64,000 bases of DNA from Paracoccus sp. MA (GTDB lineage: Bacteria; Pseudomonadota; Alphaproteobacteria; Rhodobacterales; Rhodobacteraceae), in NCBI RefSeq assembly GCF_020990385.1, contig NZ_CP087597.1:1015001-1079000 (forward strand), given 5' to 3'. The notes under the pieces are model-generated. The model worked only from the letters and a program-made list of their open reading frames with translations. It made no database searches and was not told the DNA's origin. Each line of letters opens with the position of its first letter. Within the stretch, counting starts at the first letter, position 1. A program made the translations under genes and the position numbers. This document shows, one piece after another, positions 8,788 to 18,336 of the stretch.

Positions 8788-9929
8788 CGGACAGTCCCCC
8801 GGACCGAGGTTTCAAAAGGATAGCGCGCATGGTGGCGCGCGCGCAGGATCAGCGTAAACAGTGCCACGGCTCCGATCTGATGCGCCAGTGCCAAAGGCAG
8901 CGGCGAGGCGTGCAGCACGTTCATGATGCCCAAAAGCACCTGCACCGCCAAGGCGGCCAGCATCGCGGCATAGGCGCCGCGCGTCACCGGATGCGGCGAG
9001 CGGCGGGCGCGCAGGAACACCACCACGGCGAAAATCGCCAGCAGATAGCCGGTCATGCGGTGGATGAACTGCACCAGAGCCGGGTTTTCGAAGAAATTCC
9101 GCCAACCCAGGGCCGCGTCCCAGATCGCCGACGGAATCCATTCTCCGCCCATGGTCGGCCAGCCGGTATACATGCGCCCGGCATCGATCCCCGCGACCAG
9201 CGCCCCCAGCAGGATCTGGACGAAGGCCAGGTGCATCAGCCCGGTGGTCATCGAGAAAAGCTTCGCCTCGCCCGCCCGCCGGGCGCGCAGAAGCGCCGCC
9301 TCGGAGCGCGACAGGGCCAGCACATACCAGGCGATCAGCCCGAGAATGGCGAAGGCCAGCCCGAGATGCGTCGCCAGCCGATAGGAGGCCACCCGCACCA
9401 TCTCACCCGACAGGCCCGAATGCACCATCCACCAGCCGATGGCCCCCTGGGCGCCGCCCAGCACGCCCAGCAACAGCAGCCGCGGCGTCCAGCCCGCGGG
9501 GATGCGCTTCGTCGCCAGGAAGAACAGGAAACCCAGCGCCCAGACCAGCCCCACCAGCCGCCCCAGCAGCCGGTGCGACCATTCCCACCAGTAGATCCGC
9601 TTGAAGCTGGCCAGGTCCATGTCGGAATTGACCAGCTGGAACTGCGGGATCTGCCGGTATTTGTCGAACTCGGCCTGCCAGGCGGCGGCGTCCATCGGCG
9701 GGATCGCGCCGGTCACCGGCTTCCATTCGGTGATCGACAGGCCCGAGCCGGTCAGCCGCGTCGCGCCGCCAAGCGCGATCATCGCCGCGACCATGACAAA
9801 CAGCACGATCAGCCAGATGCGGATCGCGCCGCGCGCGCCCTTGTTGCCGGCGTCGATCATGCCGCCTGCGGGCGGCGTGCTCTGCGGGGTCGTCTCGGTG
9901 ACTTCCTGAAAGACGGGACGTCTTGCCAT
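8784..9929 (-). CDS. ctaA: Heme A synthase (COX15/CtaA)
   Basis: This integral membrane enzyme oxidises the C8 methyl of heme O to the formyl group of heme A for aa3-type cytochrome oxidase. The 381-residue protein has about eight hydrophobic segments and the type 2 (alphaproteobacterial/mitochondrial) features: RLTGSGLSITEWKPVTGAIPP after the first helix, YWWEWSHRLLGR with a haem-ligand His, and later FIHRMTGY and LAHQIGAV. A strong ribosome-binding site (AAGGAAG) precedes the ATG at 9929. It is followed, with overlap, by the M32 peptidase. Confidence 0.94.
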   Translation of the reverse strand: MARRPVFQEVTETTPQSTPPAGGMIDAGNKGARGAIRIWLIVLFVMVAAMIALGGATRLTGSGLSITEWKPVTGAIPPMDAAAWQAEFDKYRQIPQFQLVNSDMDLASFKRIYWWEWSHRLLGRLVGLVWALGFLFFLATKRIPAGWTPRLLLLGVLGGAQGAIGWWMVHSGLSGEMVRVASYRLATHLGLAFAILGLIAWYVLALSRSEAALLRARRAGEAKLFSMTTGLMHLAFVQILLGALVAGIDAGRMYTGWPTMGGEWIPSAIWDAALGWRNFFENPALVQFIHRMTGYLLAIFAVVVFLRARRSPHPVTRGAYAAMLAALAVQVLLGIMNVLHASPLPLALAHQIGAVALFTLILRARHHARYPFETSVRGTVR

Positions 9930-9984
9930 GTCAGCTTCCTTCTCGATCGGGCGCGACCTTGGCCCGCGCGCGCCCGGAAATCAA

Positions 9985-10725
9985 TCAGCCGCGACGGATC
10001 AACTGCCGCAGCATGCCGTGGAAGATGCGCGTGTCTGCCCGGGTCAGCGGCAGGCGCGACCAAAGGTTGCGCAGCGTCAGCTTCATCGCCGGCGCCTTCT
10101 CGGGCGGGAAGAAGAAGCCGGCCTCGACCAGCCGCTCCTCCCAGTGATCGGCCAGACGCTCGATCTCGAGCCGCGTCGCGGGCGCCTCGCCATCGGGACG
10201 GCGGCCCTGCGGGGCGGGCTGGGGCGGCAGGCTGTCCTGCGCCCATTCATAACCGGTCAGCAGCACCGCCTGCGCCAGGTTCAGCGAGGGAAAGGCGGGA
10301 TTGACCGGCACGGTGATGATGGCATTGGCCCGCGCCACATCCTCGTTCTCCAGCCCGGCGCGCTCGGGACCGAAGATCACCGCCACCCGGCCGCCCTGCG
10401 CCACCCGCTCGCGGGCATCGGCCATGGCCGTGGCCGGGGTCAGGACCGGCTTGGTCAACTCGCGCCCGCGCGCGGTGGTGGCATAGGCGTGATCCACGTC
10501 CGCCATGGCCTCGGCCAGCGTGGCGAACACCCGCGCCCGGTCCAGCACCCGGCCGGCGGCGCCCGAGGCCATGGCCACGGCGCGCGGGTTCGGCCAGCCG
10601 TCGCGCGGCGCCACCAGCCGCATGTCGGTCAGGCCGAAATTCAGCATGGCGCGCGCGGCCGCGCCGATGTTTTCGCCCATCTGCGGGCGGACGAGAATGA
10701 TCGCGGGTTCCATGCGCGCGGCCAT
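9985..10725 (-). CDS. SpoU/TrmJ-type RNA 2'-O-methyltransferase
   Basis: A SPOUT-fold (TrmH/SpoU) enzyme of about 246 residues that probably methylates the ribose at position 32 of tRNA, as TrmJ does. Motifs: N-terminal RPQMGENIGAAARAMLNFG, central VIFGPERAGLENEDV, and SLNLAQAVLLTGYEW forming the knotted SAM site. A C-terminal helical segment with RADTRIFHGMLRQL is typical of TrmJ. The start is either the ATG at 10725 or the one at 10713; neither has ideal ribosome-binding spacing. The reading frame stays open far upstream across other genes, but that part is not coding. Confidence 0.88.
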   Translation of the reverse strand: MAARMEPAIILVRPQMGENIGAAARAMLNFGLTDMRLVAPRDGWPNPRAVAMASGAAGRVLDRARVFATLAEAMADVDHAYATTARGRELTKPVLTPATAMADARERVAQGGRVAVIFGPERAGLENEDVARANAIITVPVNPAFPSLNLAQAVLLTGYEWAQDSLPPQPAPQGRRPDGEAPATRLEIERLADHWEERLVEAGFFFPPEKAPAMKLTLRNLWSRLPLTRADTRIFHGMLRQLIRRG

Positions 10726-10800
10726 ATCCTTCCGCAGACCTACTGGCAAGGCGCGCGGCGCTGCGCTATCTGCGGACGGAACACGAGGGATGACAGCGCC

Positions 10801-11412
10801 ATGACAGACCAGCCCAACACGCCGCAACTCTACCTGATCACCCCGGTCGGCGCTGCCGCCTCGACGCTGGGGCCGATGCTGGCCGAGGTCATGGACCGCT
10901 TTCCCGTCGCCTGCCTGCGCATCCCCGGCGCCGGCACCGAGGAGGAGCTGGGCCGCATCGCAGATCTCGCGCGCGAGATCGCCCATGCCCGCGACGTGGC
11001 GGTGGTGATCGAGGACCATGTGCAGCTGGCGCAACGCCACGGGCTGGACGGCGTGCACCTGAGCAACGGCGCGCGCGGCGTGCGCCATGCCCGCAAGGAG
11101 CTGGGCCAGGACGCCATCGTCGGCGCCTTCTGCGGAACCTCGCGCCATGACGGCATGAACGCGGCCGAGGCCGGGGCGGATTACGTCAGCTTCGGCCCCT
11201 GCGGCGCCACGGCGCTCGGCCAGGGCGAGACGGCGCCGCTGGACCTGTTCCAGTGGTGGTCCGAGATGATCGAGATCCCGGTGGTCGCCGAGGGCGCCCT
11301 GACCCCGGCGCTGATCGGCCAGTTGGCGCCGCTGACCGACTTCATCGCCCTGGGGGCAGAGATCTGGGCGGAACCGGATCCGGTCGAAGCCTTGGGGCAT
11401 CTCTGGCGCTGA
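10801..11412 (+). CDS. Thiamine-phosphate synthase-like protein (ThiE/TenI fold)
   Basis: A 203-residue TIM-barrel protein of the ThiE/TenI superfamily. Family landmarks are present: LYLITP at the start, VVIEDHVQLAQ for the IND-R-DLA strand, GVHLSN, and GTSRHDGMNAAEAGADYVSFGP. However, the QLRxK motif reads CLRIPG, so the Lys is missing, and the GPxxxTxTK loop lacks its Lys (GPCGATALGQ). True synthase activity is therefore doubtful; a TenI-like or regulatory role is possible. It stands alone, divergent from the methyltransferase gene, and is not next to other thiamine genes. Confidence 0.75.
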   Translation: MTDQPNTPQLYLITPVGAAASTLGPMLAEVMDRFPVACLRIPGAGTEEELGRIADLAREIAHARDVAVVIEDHVQLAQRHGLDGVHLSNGARGVRHARKELGQDAIVGAFCGTSRHDGMNAAEAGADYVSFGPCGATALGQGETAPLDLFQWWSEMIEIPVVAEGALTPALIGQLAPLTDFIALGAEIWAEPDPVEALGHLWR

Positions 11413-11432
11413 AGGTGCCGGTGGCAGCTCTT

Positions 11433-11536
11433 GCCGGGGGTATTTGAAAAACAGAGAAGACGACTGGCCCCGACTGGACCGCACCGTCGGTAGAGGCGCG
11501 ACGGCCGGCCTTCTCTGTTTTTCAAATACCCCCGGC
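11433..11536. terminator. Long perfect inverted repeat (27-bp arms) downstream of the ThiE-like gene
   Basis: Two perfectly complementary 27-base arms, 11433-11459 and 11510-11536, flank a 50-base GC-rich loop. Each arm runs from GCCGGGGG through TATTTGAAAAACAG to AGAAG. The position just after a stop codon and 65 bases before guaA suggests transcription termination or mRNA stabilisation. The same TATTTG-AAACAGAGAAG core occurs near 37088 and, altered, at 7241. Confidence 0.7.
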
Positions 11537-11601
11537 GGCGCTGCAGCCGGCGATGCGTCAGCCCTCTTGCGAAGCGCATTGCCGCGGCCTAAAGCCTTGC
11601 C

Positions 11602-13161
<1,560 letters not shown>

Positions 13162-13208
13162 TCCGGCGTCTGGCAAAGTCAGGCACCTGACGGCATAAAA
13201 TGCTCTGA

Positions 13209-13231
13209 AGCCCGCGTAACTGCGGGCTTTT
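13209..13231 (+). terminator. Rho-independent terminator after guaA, supplied by the island
   Basis: AGCCCGC-GTAACT-GCGGGCT followed by a run of T residues forms a compact hairpin 48 bases after the guaA stop. Because it lies inside the island boundary, it is element-derived and appears to replace the original guaA terminator, now found at 21125-21148. Confidence 0.85.
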
Positions 13232-13319
13232 TTGTATTTTATTCTGGCAGGGTCTGGCAACAGAAGGAAGTGTCAAGCACCGCTTGAGCATGGCATTAAA
13301 GCTGGTACTATCGGCTGGC

Positions 13320-13443
13320 GATACCATGGCAGATGCCGATACCATGCTGAAGTTTTTTGTGAGAGCATGGTATCAAAACTTAATAACCCATTGTTTTATA
13401 TGGAGAAATGGCGCGTTTTTTCGGTGTTTTTCAGCATGGTATC
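13320..13443. repeat. GATACCATG repeat cluster upstream of the integrase
   Basis: The 10-mer GATACCATG(G/C) occurs at 13320-13329 and 13338-13347, and its reverse complement GCATGGTATC at 13365-13374 and 13434-13443, each of the latter followed by AAAA. The integrase start codon is only 23 bases after the last copy. This two-direct, two-inverted arrangement could be arm-type integrase sites, excisionase sites or an operator. Confidence 0.6.
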
Positions 13444-13466
13444 AAAATTGAGAAAGGAGAAGGACA

Positions 13467-13591
13467 ATGCTGACTGATACCAAGCTGCGCAACCTCAAGC
13501 CTCGGGACAAGCTCTACAAGGTGAATGATCGGGATGGTCTTTATGCGGCTGTGACTCCAGCCGGCTCGATCTCCTTTCGTTACAACTACTC
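13467..13591 (+). pseudogene. Tyrosine integrase, N-terminal fragment (broken)
   Basis: From the ATG at 13467, behind the ribosome-binding site AGGAGAAGGA, 41 codons read as the arm-type DNA-binding (DUF4102) domain of phage/island integrases: MLTDTKLRNLKPRDKLYKV, then DGLYAAVTPAGSISFRYNY. At about 13592 the IS21-family element begins and the frame runs to a stop at 13620. The catalytic domain (R-H-R-Y residues) is not found on the other side of the IS, so it was deleted rather than just split. Relatives integrate at guaA or tRNA 3' ends. Confidence 0.8.
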
Positions 13592-13703
13592 TGTGAACCG
13601 GCGTGCAAAATTGACCCCGTAACGGGGTAATCGGCTTCCAAAAATGACCCCCTTACGCTGATGGTCATGATGCCTCCGAGGCTATCGGGGGGCACAGTGT
13701 GGG

Positions 13704-15272
13704 ATGCTGGTTGTGGAGACGATTGCGAAGATCCGCCGGGCGTATTTCCAGGACAAGAAGTCGATCAAGCATATCTGCCGAGAGCTGCGGGTATCGCGGA
13801 ACACGGTTCGGAAGGTGATCCGGTCCGGCGCAACGGAGATGACTTACGAGCGAACCGTCCAACCGCAGCCGAAGATCGGTCCCTGGAAAGGCAAGCTCGA
13901 CGAGATGCTGGCGGCGAATGCGCGCAAGCCGAAGCGCGAGCGGCTGACCCGCATCCGGATTTTCGAAGAGCTCAGGGCCCTCGGATATGACGGCGGCTAC
14001 GACGCGGTCCGACGCTATGCGGCTTCGTGGTCGCAGGCGGAGCAGGAAGCGTCAGCCGCCGCCTATGTGCCACTGAGCTTCGATCCGGGTGAAGCCTACC
14101 AGTTCGACTGGAGTCACGAGGTCGTTCTGATCGACGGCGTGACCACCACGGTGAAGGTGGCTCACGTCCGGCTTTGTCATAGCCGGATGCTATTCGTCCG
14201 GGCCTACCCGCGAGAGACGCAGGAAATGGTGTTCGATGCCCATGACAAGGCCTTTGCCTTCTTCGGCGGCGCCTGTGCGCGTGGGATCTACGACAACATG
14301 AAGACGGCGGTGGACACGATCTTCGTCGGCCGCGACCGCGCGTATAATCGCCGGTTCCAGCAGATGTGCGGACACTACCTTGTCGATCCCGTCGCCTGCA
14401 CCCCCGCGTCCGGCTGGGAGAAGGGACAAGTAGAGAACCAGGTTGGCGTTGTCCGGCGGCGGTTCTTCGTGCCGCGGCCGCGCTTCAAGAGCTACGCGGA
14501 ACTCAACGCCTGGCTTCAGGATCGCTGTATTGCCTGGGCCAAGGCCCATCCGCACCAGGAATTGCGTGATCGGACAATCTGGGACGTGTTCCAGGATGAG
14601 CGGGCGAGCCTGGTGCCCTACGTCGGCCCTTTCGACGGATTCCATGCCGTGCCGGCCTCGGTGTCCAAGACCTGCCTCGTTAGGTTCGACAAGAACCGCT
14701 ACTCGGTCGATGGTCGCGCCGTCGGCCGTCCGGTCGAGATCCGCGCCTATGCCGAGCGGGTCGAGGTCTGGCAGGACGGCAAGATCGTCGGCCGGCACGA
14801 CCGCGCCTTCGGGCGCGACAAGGCCATCTATGACCCGCTGCACTACATCCCGGTGCTGGCCCGCAAGCCCGGCGCCCTTCGAAACGGCGCTCCCTTCAAG
14901 GAATGGGAACTGCCGCCGGCGATACGACGCGTCCAGCGTAAGCTGGGGCGCGTGCCGAACGGTGACCGTCAGATGGTCCAGATCCTGAGCATGATCCCAA
15001 CGGATGGACTGGAAGCCGTCGAGGCTGCCTGCGTCGAGGCCCTGACCGAAGGCGCCCCGGCGGCATCGGTCGTTCTGAACATCCTGGCCCGACATCGCGA
15101 GCCACCACCTCCGTTGACCATCGCCACGCCGGACGCGTTGCGCCTGACCTGCGAGCCCGTGGCCGACTGCAAACGCTACGACAGCCTCAGGAGACCCCGC
15201 CATGGAAAGATCACAGGTGCTGGACGCGATGGGCCAGTTGAAGCTCTACGGCATGAAGGCCGCCTACGATGA
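13704..15272 (+). CDS. istA: IS21-family transposase IstA
   Basis: The DDE-type transposase of the insertion sequence, 522 residues. The N-terminal helix-turn-helix is clear ([20 protein letters not shown]), and the rve integrase core follows at about 120-260, beginning [18 protein letters not shown] with the first catalytic Asp and continuing through [10 protein letters not shown] and the Glu-bearing [18 protein letters not shown]. The C-terminal region ([21 protein letters not shown]) is the Mu-like beta-barrel domain. It overlaps istB by 71 bases, as usual in IS21 elements. The protein looks intact. Confidence 0.95.
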   Translation: MLVVETIAKIRRAYFQDKKSIKHICRELRVSRNTVRKVIRSGATEMTYERTVQPQPKIGPWKGKLDEMLAANARKPKRERLTRIRIFEELRALGYDGGYDAVRRYAASWSQAEQEASAAAYVPLSFDPGEAYQFDWSHEVVLIDGVTTTVKVAHVRLCHSRMLFVRAYPRETQEMVFDAHDKAFAFFGGACARGIYDNMKTAVDTIFVGRDRAYNRRFQQMCGHYLVDPVACTPASGWEKGQVENQVGVVRRRFFVPRPRFKSYAELNAWLQDRCIAWAKAHPHQELRDRTIWDVFQDERASLVPYVGPFDGFHAVPASVSKTCLVRFDKNRYSVDGRAVGRPVEIRAYAERVEVWQDGKIVGRHDRAFGRDKAIYDPLHYIPVLARKPGALRNGAPFKEWELPPAIRRVQRKLGRVPNGDRQMVQILSMIPTDGLEAVEAACVEALTEGAPAASVVLNILARHREPPPPLTIATPDALRLTCEPVADCKRYDSLRRPRHGKITGAGRDGPVEALRHEGRLR

Positions 15273-15930
15273 GATCATCGCCACGGCGGTGAAGCGACAG
15301 CACGAACCGCAGCAAATCGTGGGCGACCTGCTGAACGCCGAGATCAGCGAGAAACAAGCTCGCTCGATCAAATACCAGATGACCATCGCCAAGCTGCCCT
15401 TGGCCAAGGAAGTCGACGAGTTCAGCTTCGAAGACACGCCCGTAAACGAAACGCTGGTGCGCGATCTGGCCTCCGGAGAGTTCCTCGAGCATCAGCGTAA
15501 CGTCGTCCTCATCGGCGGCACCGGGACCGGCAAATCCCACCTTGCCGTCAGCATCGCCCGGGCCTGCATCCGCCGTGGCAAGCGCGGCCGCTTCTTCAAC
15601 GTCGTGGACCTGGTGAACAAGCTGGACGCCGAAGCCCGCGCCGACCGACAGGGACGCACTGCGGATCTCCTGTGCCGCCTCGACTTCCTGATCCTCGACG
15701 AGTTGGGATATCTGCCGTTCGCCCAGACGGGTGGCCAGCTCCTGTTCCACCTCATCAGTCGCCTTTACGAACGCACCTCGATCATCGTGACGACGAACCT
15801 CGACTTCGGCGAATGGCCGACCGTCTTCGGAGACGCGAAGATGACAACGGCGCTCCTCGACCGACTGACCCATCACTGTGACATCGTCGAGACCGGCAAC
15901 GAGAGCTGGCGCTTCAAGACGCGGGAATGA
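15202..15930 (+). CDS. istB: IS21-family transposition helper ATPase IstB
   Basis: A 242-residue AAA+ ATPase that forms a target-selecting partner of IstA. Walker A is GGTGTGKS at residues 105-112, Walker B is [12 protein letters not shown], and sensor 1 is [12 protein letters not shown]. The N-terminal 80 residues ([13 protein letters not shown] and [11 protein letters not shown]) form the oligomerisation/IstA-contact part of the IstB family. Full length, so the IS may still be active. Confidence 0.95.
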   Translation: MERSQVLDAMGQLKLYGMKAAYDEIIATAVKRQHEPQQIVGDLLNAEISEKQARSIKYQMTIAKLPLAKEVDEFSFEDTPVNETLVRDLASGEFLEHQRNVVLIGGTGTGKSHLAVSIARACIRRGKRGRFFNVVDLVNKLDAEARADRQGRTADLLCRLDFLILDELGYLPFAQTGGQLLFHLISRLYERTSIIVTTNLDFGEWPTVFGDAKMTTALLDRLTHHCDIVETGNESWRFKTRE

Positions 15931-16060
15931 CCGAGACGCCGCTGGCCCGATCCGGTTGCGCTGTATGGAGGCTACACCGCATCGGGCCAGCTACCCGTGC
16001 TGACCAAGCGGGGTCATTATTGGGCGCCGAAAGGGGGTCAAAGTTGCGTGCCGATTGACA

Positions 16061-16413
16061 GTCTGGGGAGCGAAAGCCAGAAGCGCGCCAATGATGACCT
16101 GTTCCATACCCTGAAACAGCAGCAAGATGCGCTGCAATCAGACGCCCGCACACTGGAACGTCTCCAGCACAGCGCGCAGGGTGCGGACGGACAAATGCAG
16201 GCCCTCGGCTATGCCAACCAGCTTGCCAGCCAGCAGGCCAATCAGCTCTTGCAGATGCGTGCCATGTTGCTTGCACAGCACCAGGTCATTGCAACACGGA
16301 TGCAAGCCGAGGCCGACCTCGATGCGAAACAACAGGCTGCCCATGCCGCTTCCACCGAATCGCGGATAGCGCCGACCAACAGTCCCAAGAACTGGCTCGA
16401 ACTGGCCCGCTGA
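16061..16413 (+). pseudogene. trbJ: TrbJ, C-terminal fragment of a conjugal transfer protein
   Basis: About 116 in-frame codons beginning right at the IS end encode the coiled-coil C-terminal part of TrbJ, a periplasmic VirB5-like mating-pair protein. The visible text includes SESQKRANDDLFHTLKQQQD and the Gln/Ala-rich helix around AQGADGQMQALGYANQLASQ. Family members are about 240-260 residues with a signal peptide, so the N-terminal half is missing and no ribosome-binding site is present. It ends in PKNWLELAR, a tail echoed by the next gene. Confidence 0.8.
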
Positions 16414-16428
16414 CAAGGAGAGGCACCC

Positions 16429-16692
16429 ATGAACAAATTAACTATTCCGATGCTGGCAGGCTTCCTTCTCGCCATCACTGGCTGCGACAACACCCCACCC
16501 GCCCCGACCATGCCGGAGGTGAACGATGCCAACTGCCAGATGGGAGAGATCATGAAGATCCAGGACAAGACAACTCGGGAGACATTTGCCGGGTTGTGCT
16601 CGCGCCGGCCGGCAGGCAGCGGCATTGCCCCCACAGAGCAGCCGCTTAACTGGCTGGAGTTGACCGAGCCGCAACATCGGGAGGGCAACTGA
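16429..16692 (+). CDS. trbK: TrbK-like entry-exclusion lipoprotein
   Basis: An 87-residue lipoprotein with a clear lipobox (MLAGFLLAITGC, Cys at residue 19). Small size, position between trbJ and trbL, and a conserved Cys-containing core (NDANCQMGEIMKI, later FAGLCSRR) match TrbK of IncP-type systems, which blocks entry of related plasmids into a cell that already carries one. Its TGA overlaps the trbL ATG by one base (TGATG). The tail IAPTEQPLNWLEL closely resembles the end of TrbJ. Confidence 0.75.
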   Translation: MNKLTIPMLAGFLLAITGCDNTPPAPTMPEVNDANCQMGEIMKIQDKTTRETFAGLCSRRPAGSGIAPTEQPLNWLELTEPQHREGN

Positions 16693-18074
16693 TGAAGACC
16701 ATGACTAGAGCAATCCTGAGCGGCGGGGTCCTGGTGCTGCATTCGAGCCTCGCCAGTGCAAACCTGACCAACCAAGGGATTCTCGACCAGGTAGTAACCG
16801 ATTACGCCACCCGAGCAGCCAGTTGGCAGCACGTGATTATCGATGCTGCGTCGTGGCTGTTCTGGACGCTGGTGGTGATCTCGATGGTCTGGACGTTCGG
16901 AATGATGGCCTTGCGCAAAGCAGACATTGGCGAGTTCTTCGCGGAGCTGGTCCGTTTCATCATCTTCACTGGCTTCTTCTGGTGGCTGCTGGTCAATGGG
17001 CCGGCGTTTGCCAACTCGATCATCCAATCATTGGCCAGAATCGGTGAGCAGGCGGCTGGCGTGTCCTCGGTCACGCCGTCCGGCATCGTCGACGTAGGCT
17101 TTATGATCTGGAAGCAAGCCGTCAACAACCTATCAGCTTGGTCGCCGGTCGATAGCCTGGTGGGTGCGGTGCTAAGCGCGGCGATTATGCTTCTTCTGGG
17201 TCTGGTCGCCGTCAACATGCTGCTGATGCTTGTTGCGGCCTGGCTAATGGCCTACGCGGGCATCTTCTTCCTGGGGTTCGGCGGATCGCGCTGGACTTCA
17301 GACATGGCGATCAACTACTACAAGACCGTCCTTGGCGTTGCCGTTCAGATCATCACCATGGTGCTGCTGGTTGGCATTGGTAACGACATGCTGTCGACCT
17401 TCTACACCAGGATGAACCAGAACGTGCTCAACTTCGAAGAGCTGGGCGTCATGTTGGTGTTCTGCATGGCGTTGTTGTCACTGGTTAACCGGGTGCCACC
17501 GATGGTAGCCGGAATTGTCACCGGGTCCAGCATCGGGTCTGCCGGCGGCATCGGCAACTTCGGTACTGGAGCTGCGGTAGGTGCCGTTATGGGGGCGGCT
17601 GGAATGGCAGCGGGCGCAGCAAGCGTGGCAGGTTCAGCCGTCATGGGTGGTGCTGCAAACCTGGCGGGTGGCGGTTCAGCCATCAAGGCGGCGTTCGATA
17701 AGGCACAAGCCTCGATGTCGAGCGGAGGCGACATGCCCAGCATGGGAGGAATGTCGAGCAGCAGTGTTGGTAGCGGTGGAGCTAACTCAGGAGATGGCAG
17801 CGATACCGGCAGTACACCGTTTGCTCAAGCGGCTGGCTTTGGTGGTAACGCCGGCAGCCCTGGTGGCGGCATCAAACAGGCAGCAAGCCTTTCTGCGGGG
17901 GCAGTCGGAAATTTGGTCAAGGGCGCTGGCTCGATGATGGCTGAGAAATTCAAAGAACGTGTGGCTGATACAGTCGGTGGTCGTTTGGCATCTACGATCC
18001 GTGAAAGCTCGCATTCCTTTGGCGGTAATAGCTTGGGCGGTGAAAGCGACGGCAACACTAAGCGGGAGGTGTGA
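16692..18074 (+). CDS. trbL: P-type conjugative transfer protein TrbL (VirB6-like)
   Basis: A polytopic inner-membrane component of the conjugative type IV secretion channel. The 460-residue protein has an N-terminal signal-like segment, about six membrane spans between residues 50 and 270 (for example SWLFWTLVVISMVWTFG and LLGLVAVNMLLMLVAAWLMAYAG), and a long Gly/Ser/Ala-rich cytoplasmic or periplasmic tail (about 280-460). Length and layout are normal for TrbL, so this gene appears intact although the rest of the transfer apparatus is missing. Confidence 0.9.
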   Translation: MKTMTRAILSGGVLVLHSSLASANLTNQGILDQVVTDYATRAASWQHVIIDAASWLFWTLVVISMVWTFGMMALRKADIGEFFAELVRFIIFTGFFWWLLVNGPAFANSIIQSLARIGEQAAGVSSVTPSGIVDVGFMIWKQAVNNLSAWSPVDSLVGAVLSAAIMLLLGLVAVNMLLMLVAAWLMAYAGIFFLGFGGSRWTSDMAINYYKTVLGVAVQIITMVLLVGIGNDMLSTFYTRMNQNVLNFEELGVMLVFCMALLSLVNRVPPMVAGIVTGSSIGSAGGIGNFGTGAAVGAVMGAAGMAAGAASVAGSAVMGGAANLAGGGSAIKAAFDKAQASMSSGGDMPSMGGMSSSSVGSGGANSGDGSDTGSTPFAQAAGFGGNAGSPGGGIKQAASLSAGAVGNLVKGAGSMMAEKFKERVADTVGGRLASTIRESSHSFGGNSLGGESDGNTKREV

Positions 18075-18102
18075 CCGACGCGCCTCTTTTTCCTGAATCT
18101 CG

Positions 18103-18131
18103 TTGACCTGCCGAGTCGACTTGTCGACAAT
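18103..18131 (+). promoter_or_regulatory. Predicted promoter of the restriction operon containing two GTCGAC sites
   Basis: TTGACC at 18103-18108 and GACAAT at 18126-18131 are spaced by 17 bases, a plausible sigma70 promoter 38 bases before the ATG of the small regulator gene. Two GTCGAC hexamers lie at 18115-18120 (spacer) and 18123-18128 (reaching into the -10), two bases apart; the second sits in the 10-base palindrome TTGTCGACAA. GTCGAC is the sequence recognised by XamI-family enzymes, one of which is encoded just downstream. Confidence 0.6.
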
Positions 18132-18168
18132 GCCTCAAGGTCCGATTAGATATATTTGAGAGGTGCCT

Positions 18169-18336
18169 ATGGCCGACAACATAAAACCTAGAAAAATCAT
18201 AGGGGTCAGCATGACTCCCTCCCTGGCCTTGAAGGTCAAGGAGGAAGCTGTTCGTGAGGGAATATCCATTCGCAAGCTCTTTGAGCGCATGTGGGACGCC
18301 TATCAAAAGACTAAGAAGATGCAGAATGCCGGTTAA
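18169..18336 (+). CDS. Small ribbon-helix-helix DNA-binding protein
   Basis: A 55-residue protein, MADNIKPRKIIGVSMTPSL and onward, with the pattern of an RHH fold: a basic N-terminal strand (KIIGVSMTP), helix A (ALKVKEEAVREG) and helix B (SIRKLFERMWDAYQKTKK). It ends 11 bases inside the restriction endonuclease gene, so the two are translationally coupled. It may be the operon's own regulator acting at the promoter just upstream, or a plasmid/ICE-derived DNA-binding protein left over from the trb region. I do not recognise a named family. Confidence 0.7.
   Translation: MADNIKPRKIIGVSMTPSLALKVKEEAVREGISIRKLFERMWDAYQKTKKMQNAG

Larger units (their letters stand above)
13592..16060 (+). mobile_element. 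IS21-family insertion sequence
   Basis: A 2.47-kb element with istA and istB. Its imperfect terminal inverted repeats start TGTGAACCGGCGTGCAA on the left and TGTCAATCGGCACGCAA on the right (read inward), and both continue into TTGACCCC. Further internal copies of (A/T)TGACCCC lie near each end, as is usual for the multiple IstA binding sites of this family. The outer limits could be off by about a dozen bases. The flanks share no 4-8 base target duplication, and different genes abut the two ends. Confidence 0.88.

Noticed and set aside
13209..13231. Possible tRNA remnant at the island edge
   Set aside because: Islands often use tRNA genes, but this is just a terminator hairpin; no acceptor or anticodon arms, and the target is guaA.
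13232..13477. Short plus-strand ORF in the integrase leader
   Set aside because: It spans the repeats, lacks a ribosome-binding site and any motif, and ends just past the integrase start.
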